From: an uncultured Elusimicrobiales bacterium
GTDB lineage: Bacteria; Elusimicrobiota; Elusimicrobia; Elusimicrobiales; Elusimicrobiaceae
NCBI GenBank assembly: GCA_944324645.1
Contig: CALUXB010000001.1
Span: forward strand, 62,001-126,000
Direction: 5' to 3'
Length of the DNA: 64,000 nucleotides
The translations under genes were made by a program, and so were the position numbers. The notes below the pieces were generated by a model. That model saw only the letters and a program-made list of their open reading frames with translations, did not search any database and was not told the origin of the DNA. Positions 18,392 to 25,102 of the stretch are shown in pieces. Position 1 is the first letter of the stretch. Each line of letters begins with the position of its first letter.

Positions 18392-19893
18392 TAAGCCGTG
18401 CGGTGCGTTTTCTTTGTTTTCTGTGTTTGCCGATATGTTTGTTTGGCAGCGCCTGCGCCCCTAAGCAGGAGCTGCCTTCGGCTTATTTGTTTTTTACCTC
18501 AGATATAGAAGGCGTTTTTTGGGCCCGCCCGGAACCTCGTTATGGCAACGAGGTAACGGGGGGCCTGTCTGTTTTAAAAGCATTTTTGGAAAAACAAACG
18601 CTGCCGTATGTTTTGTTGGAAGGGGGAAATTGGTACGCCCAAACCCCGGAAGGGACTTTGTCTCAAGGCGAGTATTTTAATACGGCGGCGGCTTCTCTGC
18701 CTTATGCGGGGCGTTTATTTACCGATAAAGATTTGGCGTATGGTTGGGGCTCATTAAGCCAAATTATTAAAAAATCCCCTTTCCCATTTATTCTTTCCAA
18801 TGTTACGTCCGGCGGCAAAACCCCCGCCGGCGCCCAACCTTGGCTGCTGACCAAGGCCGGCGCATACCATATTGGCGTTTTGGCAATAGTGGGCCGTCAG
18901 GCGGTGCAGGGAAAAAGACGTATGGGCGGGTTAAGAATCAGCGATGAAATAACCGCTGTGCGCAATACGGTGCAAATTTTGCAAGAAAAAGGGGCCCAAG
19001 TAATTGTTTTAATTAGCGCATTGGGCGCAGCAGATGATAAAGACGCTCTGACGGACGCCCGTCTGGCAGAGGAAGTGCCCGGTATTGATATTATCTTAAG
19101 TTCTAATTTGGGAAGAGAAGCCGCAGAAGTGGAAAAGGTGGGGCGTACGCTGATTGTCTATCCCGGAGCCAAGTTGGACGGGGTGGGGCAGATTGGTTTA
19201 TTTTTTGATAAGAACGGTAAATTGACAGACGCTGTTTTTAAAGACCAGGTGCTTTACCGCCGCGATTTTGGAGAAGACCCCGCCGTGGCGGAAGAAGTGG
19301 CTGCCATACGCCGCAGTGCCCGCGCACAGATGGACCGTCCCGCCGGCAAGCTGGCGCAAAAATTAACGGGTAATTTGGAAGGAGAGTCTGCCCTAGGGGA
19401 CTGGGCCGCAGATTGTGTGCGCAAATGGGCTAAAGCAGATGCCGCCGTGCTCAATGCCGATTCTTTGCGTGCCGATTTGCCTGCAGGGACTGTAACCCAA
19501 TATGATTTATACGAACTGTATCCCTACGCAGACCATATCACTTTTTTGGATATGAAAGGCGCGGCTTTGCGTAACGCTTTGGAAGAAGGGCTGAATGTGC
19601 CGCATAATTTTGCACAGATTTCCGGCCTGCGCGCCGATTATAATCCAGACGCCCCGGCCGGAAAGCGCATTCGCTATATAACGATAAACGGAGCGCCCCT
19701 TTCTTCTACTGCCGTCTATCGTGTGGCGGTTACAGACCATATGCTGGCGGGGGGCGCCGGACACGATGGTTTTATTGATTCTTTAGAGTTTAAAAATACC
19801 CAAGTGGAAATGCGCACCGTGCTGCGTTTGTGTCTGTCGGGCGGAAAAGAAGCGTCGGTGCCGGCGCTTGGGCGGTGGAGAGTTGTGAAATGA
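18388..19893 (+). CDS. UshA-like lipoprotein, predicted catalytically inactive
   Basis: 501 residues. A signal peptide with lipobox FGSAC indicates an outer-membrane or periplasm-facing lipoprotein. The overall layout copies the upstream nucleotidase, but the metal-binding motifs are gone. SDTHG is replaced by SDIEG, LDSGD by LEGGN, no GNHE is found, and GGHVHN becomes SSNLGRE. The C-terminal 5'-nucleotidase domain looks intact (LGDWAADCVRKW, YELYPYADHI, AGGAGHDGF). It therefore may bind a nucleotide or sugar phosphate without hydrolysing it. It starts in the stop of the upstream gene, and its own stop overlaps the dus start. Confidence 0.8.
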   Translation: MISRAVRFLCFLCLPICLFGSACAPKQELPSAYLFFTSDIEGVFWARPEPRYGNEVTGGLSVLKAFLEKQTLPYVLLEGGNWYAQTPEGTLSQGEYFNTAAASLPYAGRLFTDKDLAYGWGSLSQIIKKSPFPFILSNVTSGGKTPAGAQPWLLTKAGAYHIGVLAIVGRQAVQGKRRMGGLRISDEITAVRNTVQILQEKGAQVIVLISALGAADDKDALTDARLAEEVPGIDIILSSNLGREAAEVEKVGRTLIVYPGAKLDGVGQIGLFFDKNGKLTDAVFKDQVLYRRDFGEDPAVAEEVAAIRRSARAQMDRPAGKLAQKLTGNLEGESALGDWAADCVRKWAKADAAVLNADSLRADLPAGTVTQYDLYELYPYADHITFLDMKGAALRNALEEGLNVPHNFAQISGLRADYNPDAPAGKRIRYITINGAPLSSTAVYRVAVTDHMLAGGAGHDGFIDSLEFKNTQVEMRTVLRLCLSGGKEASVPALGRWRVVK

Positions 19894-20861
19894 GTTCTGC
19901 CGTGCACCCGTTGGCTATAGGTTCTTTTCGGGCCCCAAACAATATTTGGCTGGCCCCAATGGCGGGGGTAACGGACGGGCCTTTCCGCGCGTTGTGTTTG
20001 CGCGGCGGGGCCGGGGTGGTGTGTGCGGAAATGGTGTCGGCCCACGCCTTGCATTATGAAAACCCGCGCAGCCTGCGTATGCTGCGCATAGATGAGCGGG
20101 AAAAGCCCGTTTCTATGCAAATTTTTGGCTCGGACGAGCAGACGATTTGCGAAGCGGCCCGCGCCGCAGAAGCGCGCGGAGCCGATATTATAGATATCAA
20201 TGCCGGCTGTCCGGTCAAAAAAATCAATAAAGCCGGCGCCGGCTGTGTGCTGATGAAAGATCCCTCCCACTTGGGCCATTTGGTGGAGGCGGCTGTAAAA
20301 GCCGTTAAGGTCCCTGTTACGCTTAAGACCCGCATTGCCTTAAAACGCGGAGTCCTGTTGGGGCCGGAAATAGCCCGCGTGGCGCAGGAGGCGGGGGCGG
20401 CGGCGGTTATTATGCACGCCCGCGCCGCAGAAGATGTGCACAGCGGAGAGCCCAATTTGGACGCACTGGCCCGGGTATGCCAGGCGGTACATATACCTGT
20501 TATCGGCAATGGCGGCATTTGCAGCGGCAAAACAGCCCAAGCATTTTTTGACGCCGGCTGCGCCGGCATTATGATAGGCCGTGCGGCGGTGGGCAATCCG
20601 TTTATTTTTCAGGATATACAGCAGGAACTTAACGGCGGCTCTGCCGCGCCGCTGAGCCCGCAGCGCCGGGTGGAGATTTACTTGGCGCTGATAGAAGAAA
20701 ACATCGCCCGCTACGGCGAAAAAATAGGCGTCGGGCGCAGTAAAAAAACAGCGGGCTATTGGCTGCGGGATTTCCCCAATGCGGCCCAAGTGCGCGGGAG
20801 TTTTGTGCGTATGGAAACGCTGGCCGATATCCACGCGCTGTTTGCAAGTATTACTTTTTAG
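19890..20861 (+). CDS. dus: tRNA-dihydrouridine synthase
   Basis: FMN-dependent enzyme that reduces uridines in the tRNA D-loop. From the ATG at 19890 it has 323 residues. Motifs: WLAPMAGVTDGPFR (FMN-binding start), MQIFGSD, INAGCPVKK with the catalytic Cys, MHARAAEDVHSGEPN, and GNGGICS and GIMIGRAAVGNP for phosphate binding. GGTGGAGAG precedes the start, which overlaps the previous stop (ATGA). It closes the three-gene operon. Which of the Dus subfamilies it belongs to is unclear; DusB-like is most common in such bacteria. Confidence 0.92.
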   Translation: MSSAVHPLAIGSFRAPNNIWLAPMAGVTDGPFRALCLRGGAGVVCAEMVSAHALHYENPRSLRMLRIDEREKPVSMQIFGSDEQTICEAARAAEARGADIIDINAGCPVKKINKAGAGCVLMKDPSHLGHLVEAAVKAVKVPVTLKTRIALKRGVLLGPEIARVAQEAGAAAVIMHARAAEDVHSGEPNLDALARVCQAVHIPVIGNGGICSGKTAQAFFDAGCAGIMIGRAAVGNPFIFQDIQQELNGGSAAPLSPQRRVEIYLALIEENIARYGEKIGVGRSKKTAGYWLRDFPNAAQVRGSFVRMETLADIHALFASITF

Positions 20862-20900
20862 TCTTTTTTTCTTCTTCCCCTATACAGCTTCGTTTTGTTT

Positions 20901-20909
20901 TGGTATAAT
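20901..20909 (+). promoter_or_regulatory. Extended -10 promoter of rplM-rpsI
   Basis: TG-G-TATAAT with a leader of about 70 bases that can fold (GCGGCGG against the later CCGCTGC), as expected for a ribosomal protein leader with feedback control. The feedback is inference. Confidence 0.65.
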
Positions 20910-20985
20910 ATACAGGAAACCACGAGTCATTAATGCGGCGGCCACCACTCCGCTGCGCTTTAATAACAAAAGGTAACATAAACTT

Positions 20986-21411
20986 ATGACGAAAACTTTT
21001 CTGCCTTCCGTTAAGGAAGTTGAAACCACCCGTAAATGGCATCACATTGATGCTACGGGCCAAACCCTAGGCAGACTGGCCACTCGCGTGGCTGTGTTGC
21101 TGATGGGCAAACACAAAAGAACCTACACCCCTCATATGGACTGCGGTGATTTTGTCGTTGTAACCAACACGGATAAAATCAAAGTAACCGGTAACAAAAT
21201 GGAAGAAAAAATTTATTTCACCCATTCCGGCTACGCCAAAGGCGCCAAAGAAACGCCGCTTCGCCGTCAGTTTGAAAAAGACTCCACCAAAGTCTTGGAG
21301 CTGGCCGTGAAACGTATGTTGGACGTCAACCGCTTGCGCGCGCCGCGCCTCAAACGCTTGCGCCTGTTCAGCGGGGAAGAACACGAATTCGCCGGCAGAT
21401 TTGCCAAATAA
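20986..21411 (+). CDS. rplM: 50S ribosomal protein L13
   Basis: 141 residues, full-length early assembly protein of the large subunit. Diagnostic blocks are WHHIDATGQTLGRLAT, GKHKRTYTPHMDCGD, VVVTNTDKIKVTGNK and the C-terminal LFSGEEHEF. It is followed 15 bases later by rpsI, the universal L13-S9 pair. The long leader from the promoter at 20901 may carry autoregulation. Confidence 0.98.
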   Translation: MTKTFLPSVKEVETTRKWHHIDATGQTLGRLATRVAVLLMGKHKRTYTPHMDCGDFVVVTNTDKIKVTGNKMEEKIYFTHSGYAKGAKETPLRRQFEKDSTKVLELAVKRMLDVNRLRAPRLKRLRLFSGEEHEFAGRFAK

Positions 21412-21426
21412 GAGGGATAGAGTTTT

Positions 21427-21822
21427 ATGAACAATACCAAAGAAATTAAAACCGGCCGCCGCAAAACTTCTGTGGCGCAGGCCAGATTGGTAAAAGGCAC
21501 CGGCGTTATCACAGTCAACGCCAAAGCCTTGGCTGACTATTTTAAAGGTCACGAAAAATTCCAAGCTACCGTCAAAGCTCCGCTGACGGTGACCAACTTG
21601 GAAAAAGAATATGACGTGACCGCCAAAGTGCAGGGCGGCGGTATTTCCGCCCAGGCTGGCGCTTTGCGCCACGCCATTGCCCGCTCTGTGGCTGAAATCA
21701 GCGAAGAGCTGAAAAAGACCGTCAAGAAAGCCGGCTTTTTAACCCGCGACCCCCGTATGGTGGAAAGAAAGAAACCGGGGCAGCCGGGTGCCAGAAAACG
21801 CTTCCAGTTCTCCAAACGTTAA
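21427..21822 (+). CDS. rpsI: 30S ribosomal protein S9
   Basis: 131 residues. GRRKTSVAQARLVKGTG, GGGISAQAGALRHAIAR and the tail ending in FSKR are diagnostic. The C-terminal Lys-Arg reaches the P-site tRNA in the ribosome. Co-transcribed with rplM; a terminator follows 27 bases after the stop. Confidence 0.98.
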   Translation: MNNTKEIKTGRRKTSVAQARLVKGTGVITVNAKALADYFKGHEKFQATVKAPLTVTNLEKEYDVTAKVQGGGISAQAGALRHAIARSVAEISEELKKTVKKAGFLTRDPRMVERKKPGQPGARKRFQFSKR

Positions 21823-21849
21823 GCGTTTTTGGCAGCGTATGCTTTGCAA

Positions 21850-21880
21850 AACCCCTTCCGTCTGGAAGGGGTTTGCTTTT
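21850..21880 (+). terminator. Intrinsic terminator after rpsI
   Basis: ACCCCTTCC / GGAAGGGGT stem followed by TTGCTTTTT. Confidence 0.85.
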
Positions 21881-21895
21881 TGGGTTGTTTTTTGT

Positions 21896-21901
21896 CATAA
21901 T
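21896..21901 (+). promoter_or_regulatory. Candidate promoter entering the gene-poor region
   Basis: TG-T-CATAAT just after the rpsI terminator. Transcription would start near 21908 and run into the structured region to the terminators near 22470 and 22545. Confidence 0.45.
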
Positions 21902-22078
21902 ATCTCTAGCGTAAATACGCGAAAATTTAGATAAGTTAAATCGGCTCGTTTTTTGGTCCGCACCAGCGGAGCACCCGGATTTCCGGGAGCTGTCACCCCA
22001 AAAGCGGCGTCGCCATTTAACTGTGTAACGCATTACACAGTAGGCAGCGCCATTATTGGTTGTGTGACAGCTACCAAT

Positions 22079-22099
22079 AACGCAAGCGTTGCCTTTTTT
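22079..22099 (+). terminator. Weak terminator or attenuator hairpin
   Basis: AACGC-AA-GCGTT followed by GCC and T6. It shares two bases with the arm ACCAATAA of the upstream helix. Confidence 0.4.
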
Positions 22100-22414
22100 G
22101 TTGTTGTAAAAAGAGAATCGTTTTTCAATAATCGGGGGGTAAATTTAACCCGTACAACAGGGGAAGTTCGCTCCCCTGAGCACGTGCCGCAGCAAATGCA
22201 ACGCGCTGCGGCGCGGCGGGCAAGAGAGCAGGGGCAAAAACTGGTTTTTAAAATGTACGGACCTCCCAAGAGATGAAGATTTCTTAAAACGTGTACAGAA
22301 GAACGGCCGTGTATCTGTTGATGTTTTGTTTTTAGCCTTTTAAAAGAGGACAGGCCTGCTGTTTTAGCGGGCCAGCTTTCACCTAAAAACAAGATTGTTT
22401 TTCATTACATAGAG

Positions 22415-22468
22415 AGCAGCTTTGTTTTGGAATGGGTGAAAGCTTTCCAAATAAAAAGCTGCTTTTTT
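22415..22468 (+). terminator. Strong two-part intrinsic terminator without an upstream CDS
   Basis: AGCAGCTTT pairs with AAAGCTGCT; inside, TTTGGAA pairs with TTCCAAA; T6 follows. The 12-base loop contains GGTGAAAGCT, the exact complement of AGCTTTCACC at 22374-22383. Confidence 0.7.
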
Positions 22469-22488
22469 ATACCCTCCCCCGTACGGGC

Positions 22489-22545
22489 CGGTTTTCTCCG
22501 GCCCGGCGACAAGCCCCCGGCACTCTCATCCCGGGGGCCTTTTTT
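22489..22545 (+). terminator. Second hairpin pair and terminator
   Basis: GGGCCGG-loop-CCGGCCC hairpin is followed directly by CCCCCGG / CCGGGGG with loop CACTCTCAT and a CCTTTTTT tract. Two terminators in a row on the plus strand with no gene upstream argue for RNA gene(s) here. Confidence 0.65.
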
Positions 22546-22682
22546 ATTGCAATCAAGCACAGCAGCCCGGTTTTTGGTGTGCGTAGCAATATATGCTGGC
22601 GGTAAAAGGGAGCGTGCGGGGCAATTAGGCTTTACTCTTTTTGCTGCAATGTGAATCAAAGGTCAAATTGGGGGCCGCTAAC

Positions 22683-22707
22683 AAAAACCCCCGCTTGGGG
22701 CGGGGGG
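22683..22707 (-). terminator. Intrinsic terminator of the hydrogenase gene
   Basis: On the minus strand CCCCCGC / GCGGGGG with loop CCCAA and then TTTTTG, a few bases past the stop at 22712. Confidence 0.8.
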
Positions 22708-22711
22708 TCAT

Positions 22712-24172
22712 TTATTTTTGTTCTTTTTTGTCTTCAAAAACGGGCGGAATATGCGGGCTGGCGTCCACCAAATCTTTAATCGGTTTGATGACTTTGGCCT
22801 GATTGCACAAGGTGCACGGGCCGCCAATACAGCCGCCTTTGCAGCTCATCACTTCCAGCAGTTGGAAGTCTCCCACGCCTTTGGCGTAGGCATTGAGCAT
22901 AAGCATAGATTTTTTATCTAACCCGTTGATTGTCATTAATTTGATGGGCCGGTGGCCGTTGATGGCCGTTTCCACCGCTTTGGCTACGCCGCCGGTAACG
23001 CCGTAGTAGCGACCCTCACCGGAAACTTTGGGGTCCAGCGGGGTTTCTTCGCATTGGGCGGGGTCTATGCCGCGCGCGTCTAAAAGTGCGCCCAATTCTT
23101 CATAGGTCATTACATAGTCCACGTTGGGGTCCTCTCTCCCTTCCACGCGTTTGGACACGCAGGGGCCCACAAATACCACCGTATAGCCGTTTTTCTTTTC
23201 AATCTCGGCGATGTAGGACATTGGCGTATGCGTATCAGACACATATTTTTTCAAGGCGGGTAAATGTTTTCTGACGGCCTGTATCCAAGCAGAGCAGCAA
23301 GAAGTGGTCATAAATTTATCGCCGCGCTCCAAGCGTTCAATAAGCTCTTTAGCTTCGTGCTGGGTGGTAACGTCGGCCCCTTCAGCCACTTCGCTCACCT
23401 TGTCAAAGCCGGCTTTTTTTATGGCGGTGAGCAGCTGCGGCAGCGTAGCGTTGAACTGCCCCACAATGGACGGAGCCACCACCGCGCATACTTTGCGGGT
23501 GCTTTTCATGGCGCTTAAAATGTCAATAAGCTGGCTGCGCTCCATAATAGCACCAAAGGGGCAGGCGCCCATACATTGACCGCAGGAAATACATTTGTCA
23601 AAATCAATTTGCGCAAAGCCGTTTTCGCCTTTGTGAATGGCATCCACAGGGCAGGCCTGTTCACACGGTACCGGCACATAAGTAATGGCATTGTAAGGGC
23701 AGGCCGCTTTGCATTGGCCGCAGTTTTTGCATTTATCCGGGTCAATGTGGCTTTTTCCGTTGACTACCTTTACCGCGCCAAATTTGCAGGCCGTTTCACA
23801 GGCGCGCGCCAAACAGCCTTGGCAGGCTTCCGTTACGATATGGCGGGCTTTGACACAGCCTTTGCAGGCGATGTCTAACACGGTCAGCGGGGTTTCCGGC
23901 GTGTCTTTGCGTAAAAGCGCTTGTTTGGCGTAATCGTTTAAAGAGGTGGCTTCGTCGTCGGCTTCTACGGAGCAGCCCAACGCGGCTAAAGTGCGTGCGC
24001 GGAAAACGGCGCGTTCTTTATAAACGCAGCAGCGCACGTCCAGCTTAGCGTCGCGCGGGATGACGTTGTAGGGAATGCGGTAGGCCGCAGTTTCCAAAGT
24101 GCCTGCGTCAAAAGCTTCTATGACTTTGCGCAGGGCTTGTCTTTTAAATCCGAGGGCTTTATTATCGTTCAT
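22712..24172 (-). CDS. Monomeric [FeFe] hydrogenase, group B type
   Basis: Probably makes or senses H2 in fermentation using ferredoxin. 486 residues. The N-terminal block RCCVYKERA (47-55) is characteristic of the group B1/B3 family. Ferredoxin-like cysteine motifs follow at 148-159, 170-174 and 194-204. The H-cluster region has L1 TTSCCSAW (Cys292, Cys293), L2 VGPCVSK (Cys338) and L3 MSCKGGCIGGPC (Cys444, Cys448, extra Cys453). L1 has Ser where the classical group A motif has Pro. No HydEFG maturases lie in this window. The start codon stands nine bases from an extended -10 box and lacks a ribosome-binding site. Confidence 0.9.
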   Translation of the reverse strand: MNDNKALGFKRQALRKVIEAFDAGTLETAAYRIPYNVIPRDAKLDVRCCVYKERAVFRARTLAALGCSVEADDEATSLNDYAKQALLRKDTPETPLTVLDIACKGCVKARHIVTEACQGCLARACETACKFGAVKVVNGKSHIDPDKCKNCGQCKAACPYNAITYVPVPCEQACPVDAIHKGENGFAQIDFDKCISCGQCMGACPFGAIMERSQLIDILSAMKSTRKVCAVVAPSIVGQFNATLPQLLTAIKKAGFDKVSEVAEGADVTTQHEAKELIERLERGDKFMTTSCCSAWIQAVRKHLPALKKYVSDTHTPMSYIAEIEKKNGYTVVFVGPCVSKRVEGREDPNVDYVMTYEELGALLDARGIDPAQCEETPLDPKVSGEGRYYGVTGGVAKAVETAINGHRPIKLMTINGLDKKSMLMLNAYAKGVGDFQLLEVMSCKGGCIGGPCTLCNQAKVIKPIKDLVDASPHIPPVFEDKKEQK

Positions 24173-24181
24173 ATTATTTAT

Positions 24182-24187
24182 ATTTTA
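24182..24187 (-). promoter_or_regulatory. Extended -10 promoter of the hydrogenase gene
   Basis: TG-G-TAAAAT on the minus strand, nine bases before the ATG. Transcription should start two or three bases before the ATG. Confidence 0.6.
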
Positions 24188-24204
24188 CCATATTTGGCTG
24201 GGCT

Positions 24205-24253
24205 ACCTGCGCCGCTGAAAGGGCATACTGGTGTGGTAAAACCGGGCGCAGGT
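24205..24253. other. Perfect 9-bp inverted repeat between hydrogenase and EEP genes
   Basis: ACCTGCGCC pairs with GGCGCAGGT across 31 bases. The 188-base gap has no open frame of note. The repeat lies upstream of the hydrogenase promoter, so it is either the 3' end of the EEP transcript or a separate small RNA or regulator site. Confidence 0.35.
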
Positions 24254-24360
24254 GCCGAAACGGAAGAGACGGAATTGCTATGCTTCGTCCGCAACCAAAA
24301 CAATACGGAAAACCCGGCCGGACCTAAGCAGATGGGTAAGAAGAATAGAACCTCACTACT

Positions 24361-25101
24361 TTATAGCAAGCGGAAAAGAGCGCTTAGCGGGCGGTGGTCA
24401 GAGGAGTGTATGTCTGGCACAGAGGCGGCCAGCGTTTGCAGCCCGCGTGTAAAAATGCAATCTACGGTGTGGCGCCAATAACGCGTGCGCAAGTCCGGCT
24501 GGAACACTACTTCCTGCAAGCCCAGTTTTCGGCTCATCAAGAGCAGCTCATCGCGGCGGTTTTGATTCCAGGTATTAAAATCCCCCGCCACAATAATCGG
24601 CCCCGGAAAAGAAGCTGCCAGCTCAGCCGCTTTTTCTAAATGGCGTTTAAAAGGGGCCAGACTGCTAAAATTTACTGCGTGCATATTGACTACTAAGAGC
24701 TGGCTTTGCTCTAGGGGATAAATTAGCCGCATAGCCAATTTGGGAATGGTAAGAAGCGGCTCGTGCACAGACGCATCAAAAATCACTTCCTGTGCAGGCG
24801 CCCGGCAGCCAACGGCTATGCCGGTGGGTATTTTCCCGCGCGGGGAGAGAAAACTAATAGCCGCGTGCCAATGCAGGCCGCTTTGTTCGGCTGCTTCTGT
24901 GCAGGGGGCGTCCAGCCGGGTTTCCTGTGCTAAGAACAGGTCACTCTGCGCACACAGCGATAAAAAATCCTGCCGCCAGTGCGGGTTTTTGCTTTTTTGA
25001 AAGTTCCATACACAGAGCCGAAACTGCCGCGGCAGCTTGGGCAGCTGGGGCGCGGGGCCGGCTTCCAATAAAGGGACATCGGGCAGCAGGAAATTTTTCA
25101 T
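24361..25101 (-). CDS. Endonuclease/exonuclease/phosphatase family protein
   Basis: 246 residues. The family metal and catalytic motifs are visible: CVWNFQKS (Asn), LAQETRLD (Glu), VNMHAVN, GDFNTWN (Asp-Asn), VDCIFTRG (Asp) and SSDHRPL (Asp-His). Substrate could be DNA, a phospholipid headgroup or an inositol phosphate. It starts one base after the stop of the cardiolipin synthase gene, so a role in phospholipid metabolism is possible; that is inference. No signal peptide is evident, so it should be cytoplasmic. Confidence 0.85.
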   Translation of the reverse strand: MKNFLLPDVPLLEAGPAPQLPKLPRQFRLCVWNFQKSKNPHWRQDFLSLCAQSDLFLAQETRLDAPCTEAAEQSGLHWHAAISFLSPRGKIPTGIAVGCRAPAQEVIFDASVHEPLLTIPKLAMRLIYPLEQSQLLVVNMHAVNFSSLAPFKRHLEKAAELAASFPGPIIVAGDFNTWNQNRRDELLLMSRKLGLQEVVFQPDLRTRYWRHTVDCIFTRGLQTLAASVPDIHSSDHRPLSALFRLL

Positions 25102-25102
25102 A

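Larger units (their letters stand above)
21908..22470 (+). ncRNA. Candidate structured non-coding RNA(s) in the gene-poor stretch
   Basis: No convincing gene lies between 21823 and 22711. The plus strand holds three separable folded blocks. The first (21988-22099) has a 9-bp helix AGCTGTCAC/GTGACAGCT, a perfect 9-bp hairpin 22020-22041, and an 8-bp stem TTATTGGT/ACCAATAA whose loop holds one arm of the first helix; a GC hairpin with T6 follows. The second (22150-22260) is a unit closed by CCGTACA/TGTACGG with two internal perfect hairpins. The third (22374-22470) is a two-part terminator hairpin whose loop is complementary to a segment upstream. I see no RNase P, tmRNA, SRP or 6S signatures. 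An open frame of about 107 codons from 21953 has no ribosome-binding site and weak protein character. Confidence 0.45.

Noticed and set aside
21953..22276. Open frame of 107 codons in the gene-poor region
   Set aside because: No ribosome-binding site, odd composition, and it crosses several perfect RNA helices; RNA function explains it better, though the basic C-terminal part keeps some doubt.
22280..22320. ACAGAAGAACGGCC as a piece of RNase P RNA
   Set aside because: The matching 5' conserved block (GAGGAAAGTCC type) is absent at the proper place, so the resemblance is accidental.
22033..22392. Minus-strand frame of 119 codons in the same region
   Set aside because: No ribosome-binding site, no domain, rich in Cys/Arg by reading helices in reverse.
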